Assembly: GCA_021785055.1 (NCBI GenBank)
Contig: JAJYGS010000182.1
Span: 1 to 11,545 of the forward strand
Reading direction: 5' to 3'
DNA: 11,545 nt
Source: Nitrospirota bacterium
GTDB lineage: Bacteria; Nitrospirota; JACRHJ01
This document shows, one piece after another, positions 6,246-11,545 of this stretch (its first letter is position 1; every line of letters starts with the position of its first letter). A model generated the notes under the pieces. The model was not told where the DNA came from and did not search any database. It saw only the letters and a list, made by a program, of their open reading frames with translations. The position numbers and the translations under genes are program-made.

Positions 6246-7529
6246 ATGCCCACAAGGATGGAATTGGCAAGGGAAGGGAACCTGACGCCGGAGATAGAGG
6301 CGGCGGCGAAGTCCGAGTGTCTGCCTCCGGAGTTCCTTATGAAGGGGCTTGCGGAAGGGACGGTCGTGATATGCAAAAACAGGGTGCACGAAGGCATCGC
6401 TCCGCTCGCCGTCGGGAAGGGAACCCGGACAAAGATAAACGCGAACATCGGCACATCGAAGGACAGCTCCGACATAAACAACGAGCTTGCCAAGCTTGAG
6501 GCGGCAATCTCCCTCGGCGCGGACGCCGTGATGGACCTCTCCACAGGCGGGCCTGTGAAGGAGATACGGAGGAGGCTATTGGAGAAAAGCTCCGTCGCCG
6601 TCGGCACCGTGCCGATATACCAGGCGGCGGTCGAGGCGGCCTTGAGAGGCTCCGTCGTGGACATGACGGGGGACGACATGTTCCGCTCCATAGAAGACCA
6701 GGCGGCGCAGGGCGTGGACTTCGTCACGGTACACTGCGGCGTTACGCTGGAATCGGTCGGACGCATAAAAAAGGAGGGCCGCATCCTCGACGTTGTCTCG
6801 CGCGGGGGGGCGTTCCTTGTCGAGTGGATGGTGGTGAACGGCAGGCAGAACCCGCTCTACGAGGACTACGGCAGGCTCCTTGAGATTGCGAAGAAATACG
6901 ACCTCGTCCTCTCGCTCGGCGACGGGCTTCGGCCCGGCTGCCTCGCCGACGCGACGGACAGGGGGCAGATAACGGAGCTTGTTACGCTTGGCGAGCTTAC
7001 CCAGGCCGCATGGGACGAGGGCGTGCAGGTGATGATCGAGGGGCCCGGGCACGTGCCGCTGCACGAGGTCGAGACGAACATAAAAATCCAGAAGGCGCTG
7101 TGCAAAGGCGCACCGTTTTATGTCCTGGGGCCGCTCGTCACGGACATCGCCCCCGGATACGACCACATCACATCCGCCATCGGCGGCGCTGTGGCCGGGA
7201 TGGCGGGCGCGGACTTCCTGTGCTACGTTACGCCTTCCGAACACCTGCGCCTGCCGGACGTCGAGGACGTGAAGGAAGGAGTCGTCGCGGCCAAGATCGC
7301 CGCGCACGCGGCGGACGTTGCGAAGGGGCTACCGGGCGCGATGGATAAAGATATTGCTATGGCGAAGGCCCGAAAAGCGCTGGACTGGGAGGGGCAGATT
7401 AATCTCTCCGTGAACCCTGAGAAGGCCCGCGCGCTCCATACCCCCGGCCAGGGCGAGGGCACGGACGCCTGCACGATGTGCGGGGAATTCTGTGCGATTA
7501 AGCACGTGAACGAATACTTTAAAAAGTAA
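6246..7529 (+). CDS. thiC: Phosphomethylpyrimidine synthase ThiC
   Basis: ThiC is a radical-SAM enzyme with a 4Fe-4S cluster that rearranges aminoimidazole ribotide into hydroxymethylpyrimidine phosphate. The 427-residue product is the short form found in many anaerobes and archaea, beginning MPTRMELAREGNLTPEIEAA without the long N-terminal domain. Visible landmarks are KINANIGTS, GADAVMDLSTGG, PIYQAA, FVTVHCGVT, SLGDGLRPG, EGPGHVPLHE, GPLVTDIAPGYDHITSAIG and the cluster motif CTMCGEFC (C409, C412, C416) at the C-terminus, spaced CX2CX3C. The ATG at 6246 is preferred over an in-frame GTG at 6237 because AAAGG (6233-6237) then lies 8 bases upstream. ATG 6258 is a less likely alternative. The stop is 7 bases before lolA. 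Confidence 0.97.
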   Translation: MPTRMELAREGNLTPEIEAAAKSECLPPEFLMKGLAEGTVVICKNRVHEGIAPLAVGKGTRTKINANIGTSKDSSDINNELAKLEAAISLGADAVMDLSTGGPVKEIRRRLLEKSSVAVGTVPIYQAAVEAALRGSVVDMTGDDMFRSIEDQAAQGVDFVTVHCGVTLESVGRIKKEGRILDVVSRGGAFLVEWMVVNGRQNPLYEDYGRLLEIAKKYDLVLSLGDGLRPGCLADATDRGQITELVTLGELTQAAWDEGVQVMIEGPGHVPLHEVETNIKIQKALCKGAPFYVLGPLVTDIAPGYDHITSAIGGAVAGMAGADFLCYVTPSEHLRLPDVEDVKEGVVAAKIAAHAADVAKGLPGAMDKDIAMAKARKALDWEGQINLSVNPEKARALHTPGQGEGTDACTMCGEFCAIKHVNEYFKK

Positions 7530-7536
7530 GGGGCGT

Positions 7537-8169
7537 ATGAAAAAAATTATACTCGCGTTAATCCTGCTTTTGATTTCCTCGCCCGCCCTTGCCATGACGG
7601 CGAACGAGCTGGCGGGGAAGCTCCAGGCGAGCTACGACAAGACGCATACCCTCAGGGCGGACTTCACGCAGGTCTCCGTCGTGAAGGCCATGAATCTACA
7701 GAAAACCGCCTCCGGCACTCTCATAATAAAGAAGCCGGGGATGCTGCGCTACACGTACACGAAGCCGGAGAACGAGGAGGTAATCTTAAAGGGCGGAAAC
7801 CTCATCATGTACGTCAAGTCCACCAACCAGGTCGTCGAGAAAAAACTCTCCCGCGCGCTGATGGACAAAACGCCGACGACCTTCCTTGCCGGGACGGGAA
7901 AGATTACGGACTCCTTCGACGTCAGGATTCCGGCAGGCTCGAAGGCGCGCTATGACCTTGAGCTTATCCCGAAGGGGAATAAAACGGGCGTGGAGAAGAT
8001 TACGCTCAGCCTTGACCCGAAGACCTTCGACATCCGGAAGTTCACCTTCGTCGAAACTTCGGGCAACGTGAACACCATCGAGCTAAGCCATGTAAGAATA
8101 AACAAGGGCGTGAAGGACAGCGCGTTCGATTTCAAAATACCGAAGGGGGCAAGTTTAATTTCGGAATAG
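7537..8169 (+). CDS. lolA: Outer-membrane lipoprotein carrier protein LolA
   Basis: LolA is the periplasmic chaperone that ferries lipoproteins from LolCDE to the outer membrane; its presence shows a diderm cell. The 210-residue protein has a type I signal peptide (MKKIILALILLLISSPALA, cleavage after residue 19). The mature part shows the family pattern: LAGKLQASYDKTHTLRADFTQ, ASGTLIIKKPGMLRYTYTKPE, a central VILKGGNLIMYVK strand, and the closing strand pattern INKGVKDSAFDFKIPKGA. AAGGGG (7527-7532) is the ribosome binding site. It sits 7 bases after thiC and 8 before yajQ, with no metabolic link to thiamin evident, so this looks like transcription sharing rather than a shared pathway. Confidence 0.94.
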   Translation: MKKIILALILLLISSPALAMTANELAGKLQASYDKTHTLRADFTQVSVVKAMNLQKTASGTLIIKKPGMLRYTYTKPENEEVILKGGNLIMYVKSTNQVVEKKLSRALMDKTPTTFLAGTGKITDSFDVRIPAGSKARYDLELIPKGNKTGVEKITLSLDPKTFDIRKFTFVETSGNVNTIELSHVRINKGVKDSAFDFKIPKGASLISE

Positions 8170-8177
8170 GAGGTCTT

Positions 8178-8675
8178 ATGGCCGCGGAAAGCTCTTTCGA
8201 CATAGTATGCAATATCGACATGCAGGAGATGGACAACGCGGTGAACCAGGCGATGAAGGAGATCGGGCAGAGGTTCGACTTCAAAGGGTCGAAAAGCGAC
8301 ATCCTGCTTGACAAGGTCAAGGGGACCCTGACTCTTTCCACGGAGGACGACTTCAGGCTGAAGGCCCTGACCGACATACTTCAGACGAGGGTTATAAAGC
8401 GGAACATCTCGCTTAAGACGCTCTCCTACGGGAAGGTGGAAGAGGCCTCCGGCGGGACGGTGCGCCAGGTGATCACGCTCCAGCAGGGCATACCGCAGGA
8501 GAAGGCGAAGGAGATTGTAAAGCTCATAAAGAACGCGAAGCTGAAGGTGAACGCATCCATACAGCAGGACCAGGTGAGGGTCTCCGGAAAGAGCAAGGAC
8601 GACCTTCAGCAGGTTATTTCGCTCCTTAAATCCCAGGACCTGGGTATAGACATGCAGTTTGCAAACTACCGGTAG
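8178..8675 (+). CDS. yajQ: YajQ-family nucleotide-binding protein
   Basis: A 165-residue YajQ (UPF0234) protein with the usual N-terminus SSFDIVCNIDMQEMDNAVNQ, the RFDFKGSKSDI motif, the middle ISLKTLSYGKVEEASGGTVRQ, and the C-terminal VNASIQQDQVRVSGKSKDDLQ ending DLGIDMQFANYR. The family folds as two ferredoxin-like domains and binds RNA or nucleotides. Members in Xanthomonas and Pseudomonas have been reported as cyclic-di-GMP-responsive regulators. The Shine-Dalgarno TAGGAGG (8166-8172) is strong. Its stop is only 3 bases before a diguanylate cyclase gene, which makes a signalling role plausible, though c-di-GMP binding cannot be read from the sequence. Confidence 0.94.
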   Translation: MAAESSFDIVCNIDMQEMDNAVNQAMKEIGQRFDFKGSKSDILLDKVKGTLTLSTEDDFRLKALTDILQTRVIKRNISLKTLSYGKVEEASGGTVRQVITLQQGIPQEKAKEIVKLIKNAKLKVNASIQQDQVRVSGKSKDDLQQVISLLKSQDLGIDMQFANYR

Positions 8676-8678
8676 TTT

Positions 8679-10094
8679 ATGCCGCACAAAAAGATACTTA
8701 TCGTGGACGACGACCCGGACATCCGGCGTGTCGTAGAGACGGCGCTTGGCCGGGAGGACAGGGTTTTCATTACCGCGTCCAACGGGGTGGAGGCCGTCGA
8801 GAAGGCGTTCTCGGAGCTTCCCGACCTCGTAATCCTCGACATAATGATGCCCCGGATGAACGGCTACCAGGTATGCCGGCTGCTCAAGAACGAGCCGCTT
8901 ACCTGGGACATGCCCATCATGATACTCTCCGCGAAATACAAGGAAAAGGACAGGCTCTACAGCATGTCCATCGGCGCGGACGAATATATCGTGAAGCCAT
9001 TCGGGGTGGAGGACCTGATAGACAGGGCGGAACGCCTGCTCGCAAGGCATCCGAAGGATGACAAGGCCTGTCCCGTCGCTGCCCACGCGCCCGTCAACGA
9101 AACGACCCTGCTCTCCCGCGTCAATTCGCTTCTCGACAGGAAGCTCCAGGAAATGACCTTCCTCCAGCACATCACCAGGGCGATTGTCGGGACGTTCGAC
9201 GAGGACAGGATAATGCGGACGGCGCTCCAGGGGATAAAGACCGAGGTGGGCTACCGCCGCTCGGCGCTTATGATGCTGGAGAACGGCGCCTTGAGGGAGC
9301 GGCTTTCCCTGGGCTATGCGCCGGGGGAGAGGCCGTTTATCGAGCAGGGCCTGCTCCCGGAGATACAGACGCGAAAGGAGGCGGCGGTGCTCACGGTTCA
9401 GGGTGGAGCCGTTAACCAGCGGTGCGTAGTCCCGATACTTTTCCGGGACGGGCTTAAAGGCATCGTGTTCCTCGAAAGGGGGCTTGACGAGCCGCCGTTC
9501 TCCGCCGACAGGATAAACCTTATCTCGACTCTCGCGGACCAGCTCGGCATGGCGCTCGAGAACGCGAACATGTACCGCACGACGCTGCACCTCTCCATAA
9601 CGGACAGCCTGACCGGGCTTTTCAACGCGCGATACCTCTACGAGCGGCTCGACAAGGAGATCTCCCGCGCGAAACGCTACGGGCACCCGCTCTCGCTGTT
9701 CATGCTCGACATAGACTATTTCAAGAGGTTCAACGACACCTACGGACACCTAAGCGGAGACGAGGCCCTAAGGCAGGTCGCGCTCGTTCTGAAGGAGAGC
9801 TCCCGCGGGACGGATACCGTCGCGCGCTACGGCGGCGAGGAGTTCTGCGTGATACTCCCGGAGACGGACGCGGGCAGCGCGGAGATAATCGCCGAGCGCG
9901 TCAGAAGGGCGGTGGAGGCGCATCCCGTGCCCACGGGCGCGGGGGAGGAATCCGTAACCCTTACCGTAAGCATAGGCATAGCCCAGATGCCGCCGGCCTT
10001 GAGTTCCGCCGAGGATCTCGTGCGCGTCGCCGACAAGGCGCTATACCAGGCGAAGTTCGCGGGCCGAAACACCGTCCGCATATTTAAACAATAA
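8679..10094 (+). CDS. REC-GAF-GGDEF response regulator, active-type diguanylate cyclase
   Basis: A soluble 471-residue protein of three modules. Residues 4-120 are a receiver domain (KKILIVDDDPDIRR; phosphoacceptor D54 in VILDIMMP; K in YIVKPFG). Residues about 160-300 are a GAF-like sensor region (FLQHITRAIVGTF... to ADQLGMALENA). Residues about 305-470 are a GGDEF domain with the entry DSLTGLFNARYL, LDIDYFKRFNDTYGH, an intact active site GGEEF (385-389) and an intact inhibitory I-site RGTD (376-379). It should make c-di-GMP from two GTP when phosphorylated, with product inhibition. No histidine kinase is in the window. The gene starts 3 bases after yajQ with a poor Shine-Dalgarno, suggesting translational coupling. 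The GAF ligand is unknown. Confidence 0.95.
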   Translation: MPHKKILIVDDDPDIRRVVETALGREDRVFITASNGVEAVEKAFSELPDLVILDIMMPRMNGYQVCRLLKNEPLTWDMPIMILSAKYKEKDRLYSMSIGADEYIVKPFGVEDLIDRAERLLARHPKDDKACPVAAHAPVNETTLLSRVNSLLDRKLQEMTFLQHITRAIVGTFDEDRIMRTALQGIKTEVGYRRSALMMLENGALRERLSLGYAPGERPFIEQGLLPEIQTRKEAAVLTVQGGAVNQRCVVPILFRDGLKGIVFLERGLDEPPFSADRINLISTLADQLGMALENANMYRTTLHLSITDSLTGLFNARYLYERLDKEISRAKRYGHPLSLFMLDIDYFKRFNDTYGHLSGDEALRQVALVLKESSRGTDTVARYGGEEFCVILPETDAGSAEIIAERVRRAVEAHPVPTGAGEESVTLTVSIGIAQMPPALSSAEDLVRVADKALYQAKFAGRNTVRIFKQ

Positions 10095-10105
10095 TCTCTA
10101 TCGCC

Positions 10106-10132
10106 TGTAACCTGTTCCGCGCCTCGTTCGTC
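10106..10132 (+). promoter_or_regulatory. Predicted ECF-sigma-type promoter of the Spy-like gene
   Basis: TGTAAC (10106-10111) is followed after exactly 17 bases by CGTC (10129-10132), the arrangement typical of envelope-stress ECF sigma promoters (AAC-type -35, CGTC-type -10). No decent sigma70 promoter is seen in this gap. Transcription would begin near 10139. Confidence 0.4.
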
Positions 10133-10138
10133 TATTAA

Positions 10139-10158
10139 CCTGAAACCGGTTTCTCAGG
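10139..10158 (+). other. Inverted repeat in the leader of the Spy-like gene
   Basis: CCTGA and TCAGG enclose the palindrome AACCGGTT. The repeat begins at the predicted transcription start and ends 10 bases before the ribosome binding site. It could be an operator or a 5' hairpin. No T-tract follows, so it is not a terminator for the cyclase gene. Confidence 0.4.
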
Positions 10159-10180
10159 CAACCATCCCAAGGAGGAACTT

Positions 10181-10651
10181 ATGAGGAAAATACTCGCAAG
10201 ACTGGCAATTTTAACGCTTTTCGCCGCCGCGCTTACGACCGCCGGCTCGGCATACGCAAACGCTGGCGCGATGCACAGCCGATGGGGCGCGAGGAAGGCC
10301 GAGGCGAGAAAGGTCATTGCCGCCCTGAACCTCACCGGCGCTCAAAAAGCGCAGATGGGGGCCGTGGCCGGGAAATACAGGCCTGAGATTAAGCCTCTGC
10401 TCAAGAACCTCAGGGTCGAGAGAAAGAAACTCGGCGCGCTTATGAACGCAAATAAAATCGACGACGCCGCAATCAGGGCGCAGGCGGGCAAGGTCTCGTC
10501 CATAGGCGCGGACCTCGCCGTGAAACGCGCGCACGAGATTTCCGAGCTCAAGGCGGTTCTCACGCCGGAGCAGATGCAGACGCTGAAAGACAGCAGGCTG
10601 AAGCCCGGAGTCGTCCTGACGCTCGCCGCCCGGCGCGCCGGAAAAAGATAG
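10181..10651 (+). CDS. Spy/CpxP-like periplasmic LTxxQ protein
   Basis: A small exported protein of 156 residues. Residues 1-26 form a signal peptide (cleavage after AYA, before NAGAM). The mature part is basic and predicted all-helical, with two LTxxQ motifs, LTGAQ (51-55) and LTPEQ (127-131), and a lysine/arginine-rich middle. This is the pattern of the Spy/CpxP family, periplasmic chaperones and envelope-stress or metal-stress sensors. AAGGAGG (10169-10175) precedes the ATG. It lies 86 bases after the cyclase gene behind an ECF-like promoter and a palindrome, so stress induction is likely but inferred. No kinase or sigma factor is nearby in the window. Confidence 0.8.
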   Translation: MRKILARLAILTLFAAALTTAGSAYANAGAMHSRWGARKAEARKVIAALNLTGAQKAQMGAVAGKYRPEIKPLLKNLRVERKKLGALMNANKIDDAAIRAQAGKVSSIGADLAVKRAHEISELKAVLTPEQMQTLKDSRLKPGVVLTLAARRAGKR

Positions 10652-10670
10652 CGCTTCCCGGCAATTCCCA

Positions 10671-10686
10671 GCCGGATGAGTCCGGC
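10671..10686 (+). other. Short hairpin after the Spy-like gene
   Basis: GCCGGA (10671-10676), loop TGAG, TCCGGC (10681-10686) form a perfect 6-bp stem 20 bases after the stop. Its right arm is also the left arm of a larger hairpin, so the two structures exclude each other. No T-tract follows. Confidence 0.45.
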
Positions 10687-10731
10687 GGACGCCCCGTTTG
10701 GATTTGCCTCCTTTGCGGGTCGTCTGCCGGA
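10681..10731 (+). repeat. Long imperfect inverted repeat (16-base arms)
   Basis: Arm 10681-10696 pairs with arm 10716-10731 at 15 of 16 positions in RNA (one G-U pair, one C-U mismatch) around a 19-base loop. It lies wholly between the Spy-like gene and the promoter of the next gene. No T-tract follows. It may stabilise the Spy-like mRNA 3' end or be a REP-type palindromic element; copy number in the genome cannot be judged here. Confidence 0.55.
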
Positions 10732-10748
10732 CGCCACTCCCGCCCGAT

Positions 10749-10777
10749 TTCACACATATCCGTTTCAGTGATATAAT
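10749..10777 (+). promoter_or_regulatory. Near-consensus sigma70 promoter of the small secreted-protein gene
   Basis: TTCACA (10749-10754) and a perfect TATAAT (10772-10777) are 17 bases apart, the best promoter in the window. The start would be near 10784, giving a leader of about 28 bases that includes GGAGGTG at 10799-10805. Confidence 0.75.
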
Positions 10778-10811
10778 ATTGAGTATTAGTCCTAAAACGG
10801 AGGTGTGAAAA

Positions 10812-11258
10812 ATGAAAAAGTCTTTTGCATACGTGCTGGTTTTCGCCGGCCTCCTGGCGGCGGTTTCGGTATACGCCTGGAGCGGGAAAAACATGCACAG
10901 TTCCGGCATGATGAGCAATCCGGCGGTGAAGGCCGCCGTGGTCTCGAAGTCCGGGGATACCGTAAGGCTCTACGCGCCGGACAACACCGTCCTGTGCAAG
11001 GGCGACGCGATACCGGTCTTCAGGACCAGCACCCTGGCCGAGCGTCTGCTGCCGGGCAGCAACAGCCCAACCGCCATGGACAAGATAATCTCCAGGGCGA
11101 ACCTCTCCAATGCGAAACTGATTGGCGAGGTAAGGGTTGAGCGGCTCATCGGGACGAACTTCGCGGAAGGCAGGCTGATAGTCGGTGAAGCGGCCCACGG
11201 CGACATAGCGACAAAGCCAAGCGCCCAGTGTCTCACCCCGACGTCTCCCGCGAGCTGA
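10812..11258 (+). CDS. Small secreted protein of unknown function
   Basis: I do not recognise this 148-residue protein. Residues 1-22 are a clear signal peptide (MKKSFAYVLVFAGLLAAVSVYA). The mature N-terminus is Met/His/Ser-rich (WSGKNMHSSGMMSNP), followed by VVSKSGDTVRLYAPDNTVLCKGD and a beta-rich end, LIGEVRVERLIGTNFAEGRLIVGEAAHGDIA. That last segment faintly resembles the small beta-barrel repeats (GxxRVxxV...AxGxVxxGxxxxGD) of envelope and flagellar accessory proteins, but this is a visual impression only. GGAGGTG (10799-10805) precedes the ATG. It has its own strong promoter and terminator, so it is a single-gene unit, probably well expressed. The final residues may be altered by a frameshift, since another frame is open to 11275. 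Confidence 0.75.
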   Translation: MKKSFAYVLVFAGLLAAVSVYAWSGKNMHSSGMMSNPAVKAAVVSKSGDTVRLYAPDNTVLCKGDAIPVFRTSTLAERLLPGSNSPTAMDKIISRANLSNAKLIGEVRVERLIGTNFAEGRLIVGEAAHGDIATKPSAQCLTPTSPAS

Positions 11259-11278
11259 CCGGGCTGACCAAGTAACTC

Positions 11279-11298
11279 CCCCTCGTTATCAACAGGGG
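11279..11298 (+). other. Hairpin between the secreted-protein gene and its terminator
   Basis: CCCCT and AGGGG close a stem that continues, after one bulged C, with GTT/AAC around an ATC loop. CTCGT (11282-11286) can instead pair with ACGAG (11302-11306), so two folds compete just before the terminator. Possible 3'-end structure; function unknown. Confidence 0.35.
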
Positions 11299-11309
11299 AA
11301 TACGAGACT

Positions 11310-11343
11310 AAAGCCCGCCCTTGAATGTGGCGGGCTTTTTTTT
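11310..11343 (+). terminator. Strong intrinsic terminator
   Basis: AAAGCCCGCC (11310-11319) and GGCGGGCTTT (11329-11338) make a perfect 10-bp stem with a 9-base loop, followed by a run of eight T (11336-11343). It ends the secreted-protein transcript. The A-run on the left is short, so it may also serve the convergent minus-strand gene, but less efficiently. Confidence 0.92.
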
Positions 11344-11351
11344 GACAATTG

Positions 11352-11371
11352 CCTGAATTATACAGGTTTTT
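11352..11371 (+). terminator. Possible weak second terminator
   Basis: CCTG (11352-11355) and CAGG (11363-11366) form a short AT-rich hairpin followed by TTTTT. It lies directly behind the strong terminator and just before the stop of the convergent gene, and could act as backup on the plus strand. Confidence 0.3.
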
Positions 11372-11375
11372 ATTG

Positions 11376-11545
11376 CTATTGCTGCTGACTGTCCGGCAGT
11401 ATCTGCTGCAACCCTTTATGCAACGCGGGCGTAACCTGCTTCTTCGCCCCGCCGCCGGTAACGCCTTTGTAAACGCCCTGGTATTTGGCCAGATCTTCCT
11501 TTATTGTCTTTACCGTATTGACATTTTTTTGCAGCTTGTTCAGGT
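11376..11545 (-). CDS. C-terminal end of a convergent gene, unrecognised (cut by window edge)
   Basis: On the minus strand a frame is open from the window edge for 55 codons to a TAG at 11378-11376. The peptide (LNKLQKNVNTVKTIKEDLAK..., then YQGVYKGVTGGGAKKQVTPA and a Gln-rich end ILPDSQQQ) has a codon use like the neighbouring genes. It reads as an amphipathic helix, a glycine turn and a Lys/Gln-rich tail, typical of a protein C-terminus. The start lies outside the window and I do not recognise the family. It runs toward the strong terminator, which fits a convergent gene end. A chance open frame of this length is possible but less likely. Confidence 0.6.
   Translation of the reverse strand, partial: LNKLQKNVNTVKTIKEDLAKYQGVYKGVTGGGAKKQVTPALHKGLQQILPDSQQQ

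Noticed and set aside
7950..9749. 599-codon open frame on the minus strand
   Set aside because: It is antisense to lolA, yajQ and the cyclase, which have clear family motifs. Its His/Val/Leu/Arg-heavy composition is the usual mirror of GC-rich codon use, and it has no recognisable domain.
11278..11306. H-type pseudoknot acting as a riboswitch ahead of the terminator
   Set aside because: The two stems can be drawn together only with a zero-base first loop. A simple bulged hairpin explains the pairing, and the site is downstream of the gene rather than in a leader.
11342..11364. TTGACA followed by TATACA as a promoter
   Set aside because: The spacing is 11 bases, too short for sigma70, and the TTGACA arises at the end of the terminator T-run.

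Overview
The window is an ordinary, densely packed chromosomal stretch from a GC-rich, diderm (LolA, heptose synthesis) bacterium. Short mostly same-strand genes, frequent ATA and AGG codons, an RqcP-type S4 protein, RNase J, a short anaerobe-type ThiC and a bacteriohemerythrin together suggest a Nitrospirota- or Desulfobacterota-like organism. That placement is inferred from gene content only and is not secure.

Layout. At the left edge a minus-strand gmhA (sedoheptulose-7-phosphate isomerase, cut by the window) diverges from a plus-strand cluster. Its first unit is rqcP (ribosome rescue), pdxA (vitamin B6), a bacteriohemerythrin and ksgA/rsmA (16S rRNA dimethylation), with spacing down to a 4-base overlap. 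A strong sigma70-like promoter inside the end of ksgA starts a second unit: RNase J, thiG, a ThiE/TenI-family gene, thiC, lolA, yajQ and a REC-GAF-GGDEF diguanylate cyclase, nearly all separated by fewer than 75 bases. Two small exported-protein genes follow, each with its own promoter: a Spy/CpxP-like LTxxQ protein behind an ECF-sigma-like promoter, and an unrecognised 148-residue secreted protein behind a near-consensus sigma70 promoter and before a strong terminator. The right edge holds the 3' end of a convergent minus-strand gene too short to have drawn attention as an ORF.

How the genes work together. The thi genes cover the thiazole branch (ThiG plus a probable tautomerase or TMP synthase) and the pyrimidine branch (ThiC) of thiamin synthesis. 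PdxA supplies PLP. KsgA, RqcP and RNase J deal with ribosome and RNA quality. YajQ, whose family includes c-di-GMP binders, lies 3 bases from an intact diguanylate cyclase. I did not find a clearly new system. The points most worth checking are a 29-residue glycine-rich insertion in PdxA between its substrate-binding and first metal-binding histidines, loss of both Mg-binding aspartates in the ThiE-family protein, the hemerythrin gene lodged between pdxA and ksgA, the YajQ/cyclase pair, and the ECF-type promoter of the Spy-like gene.
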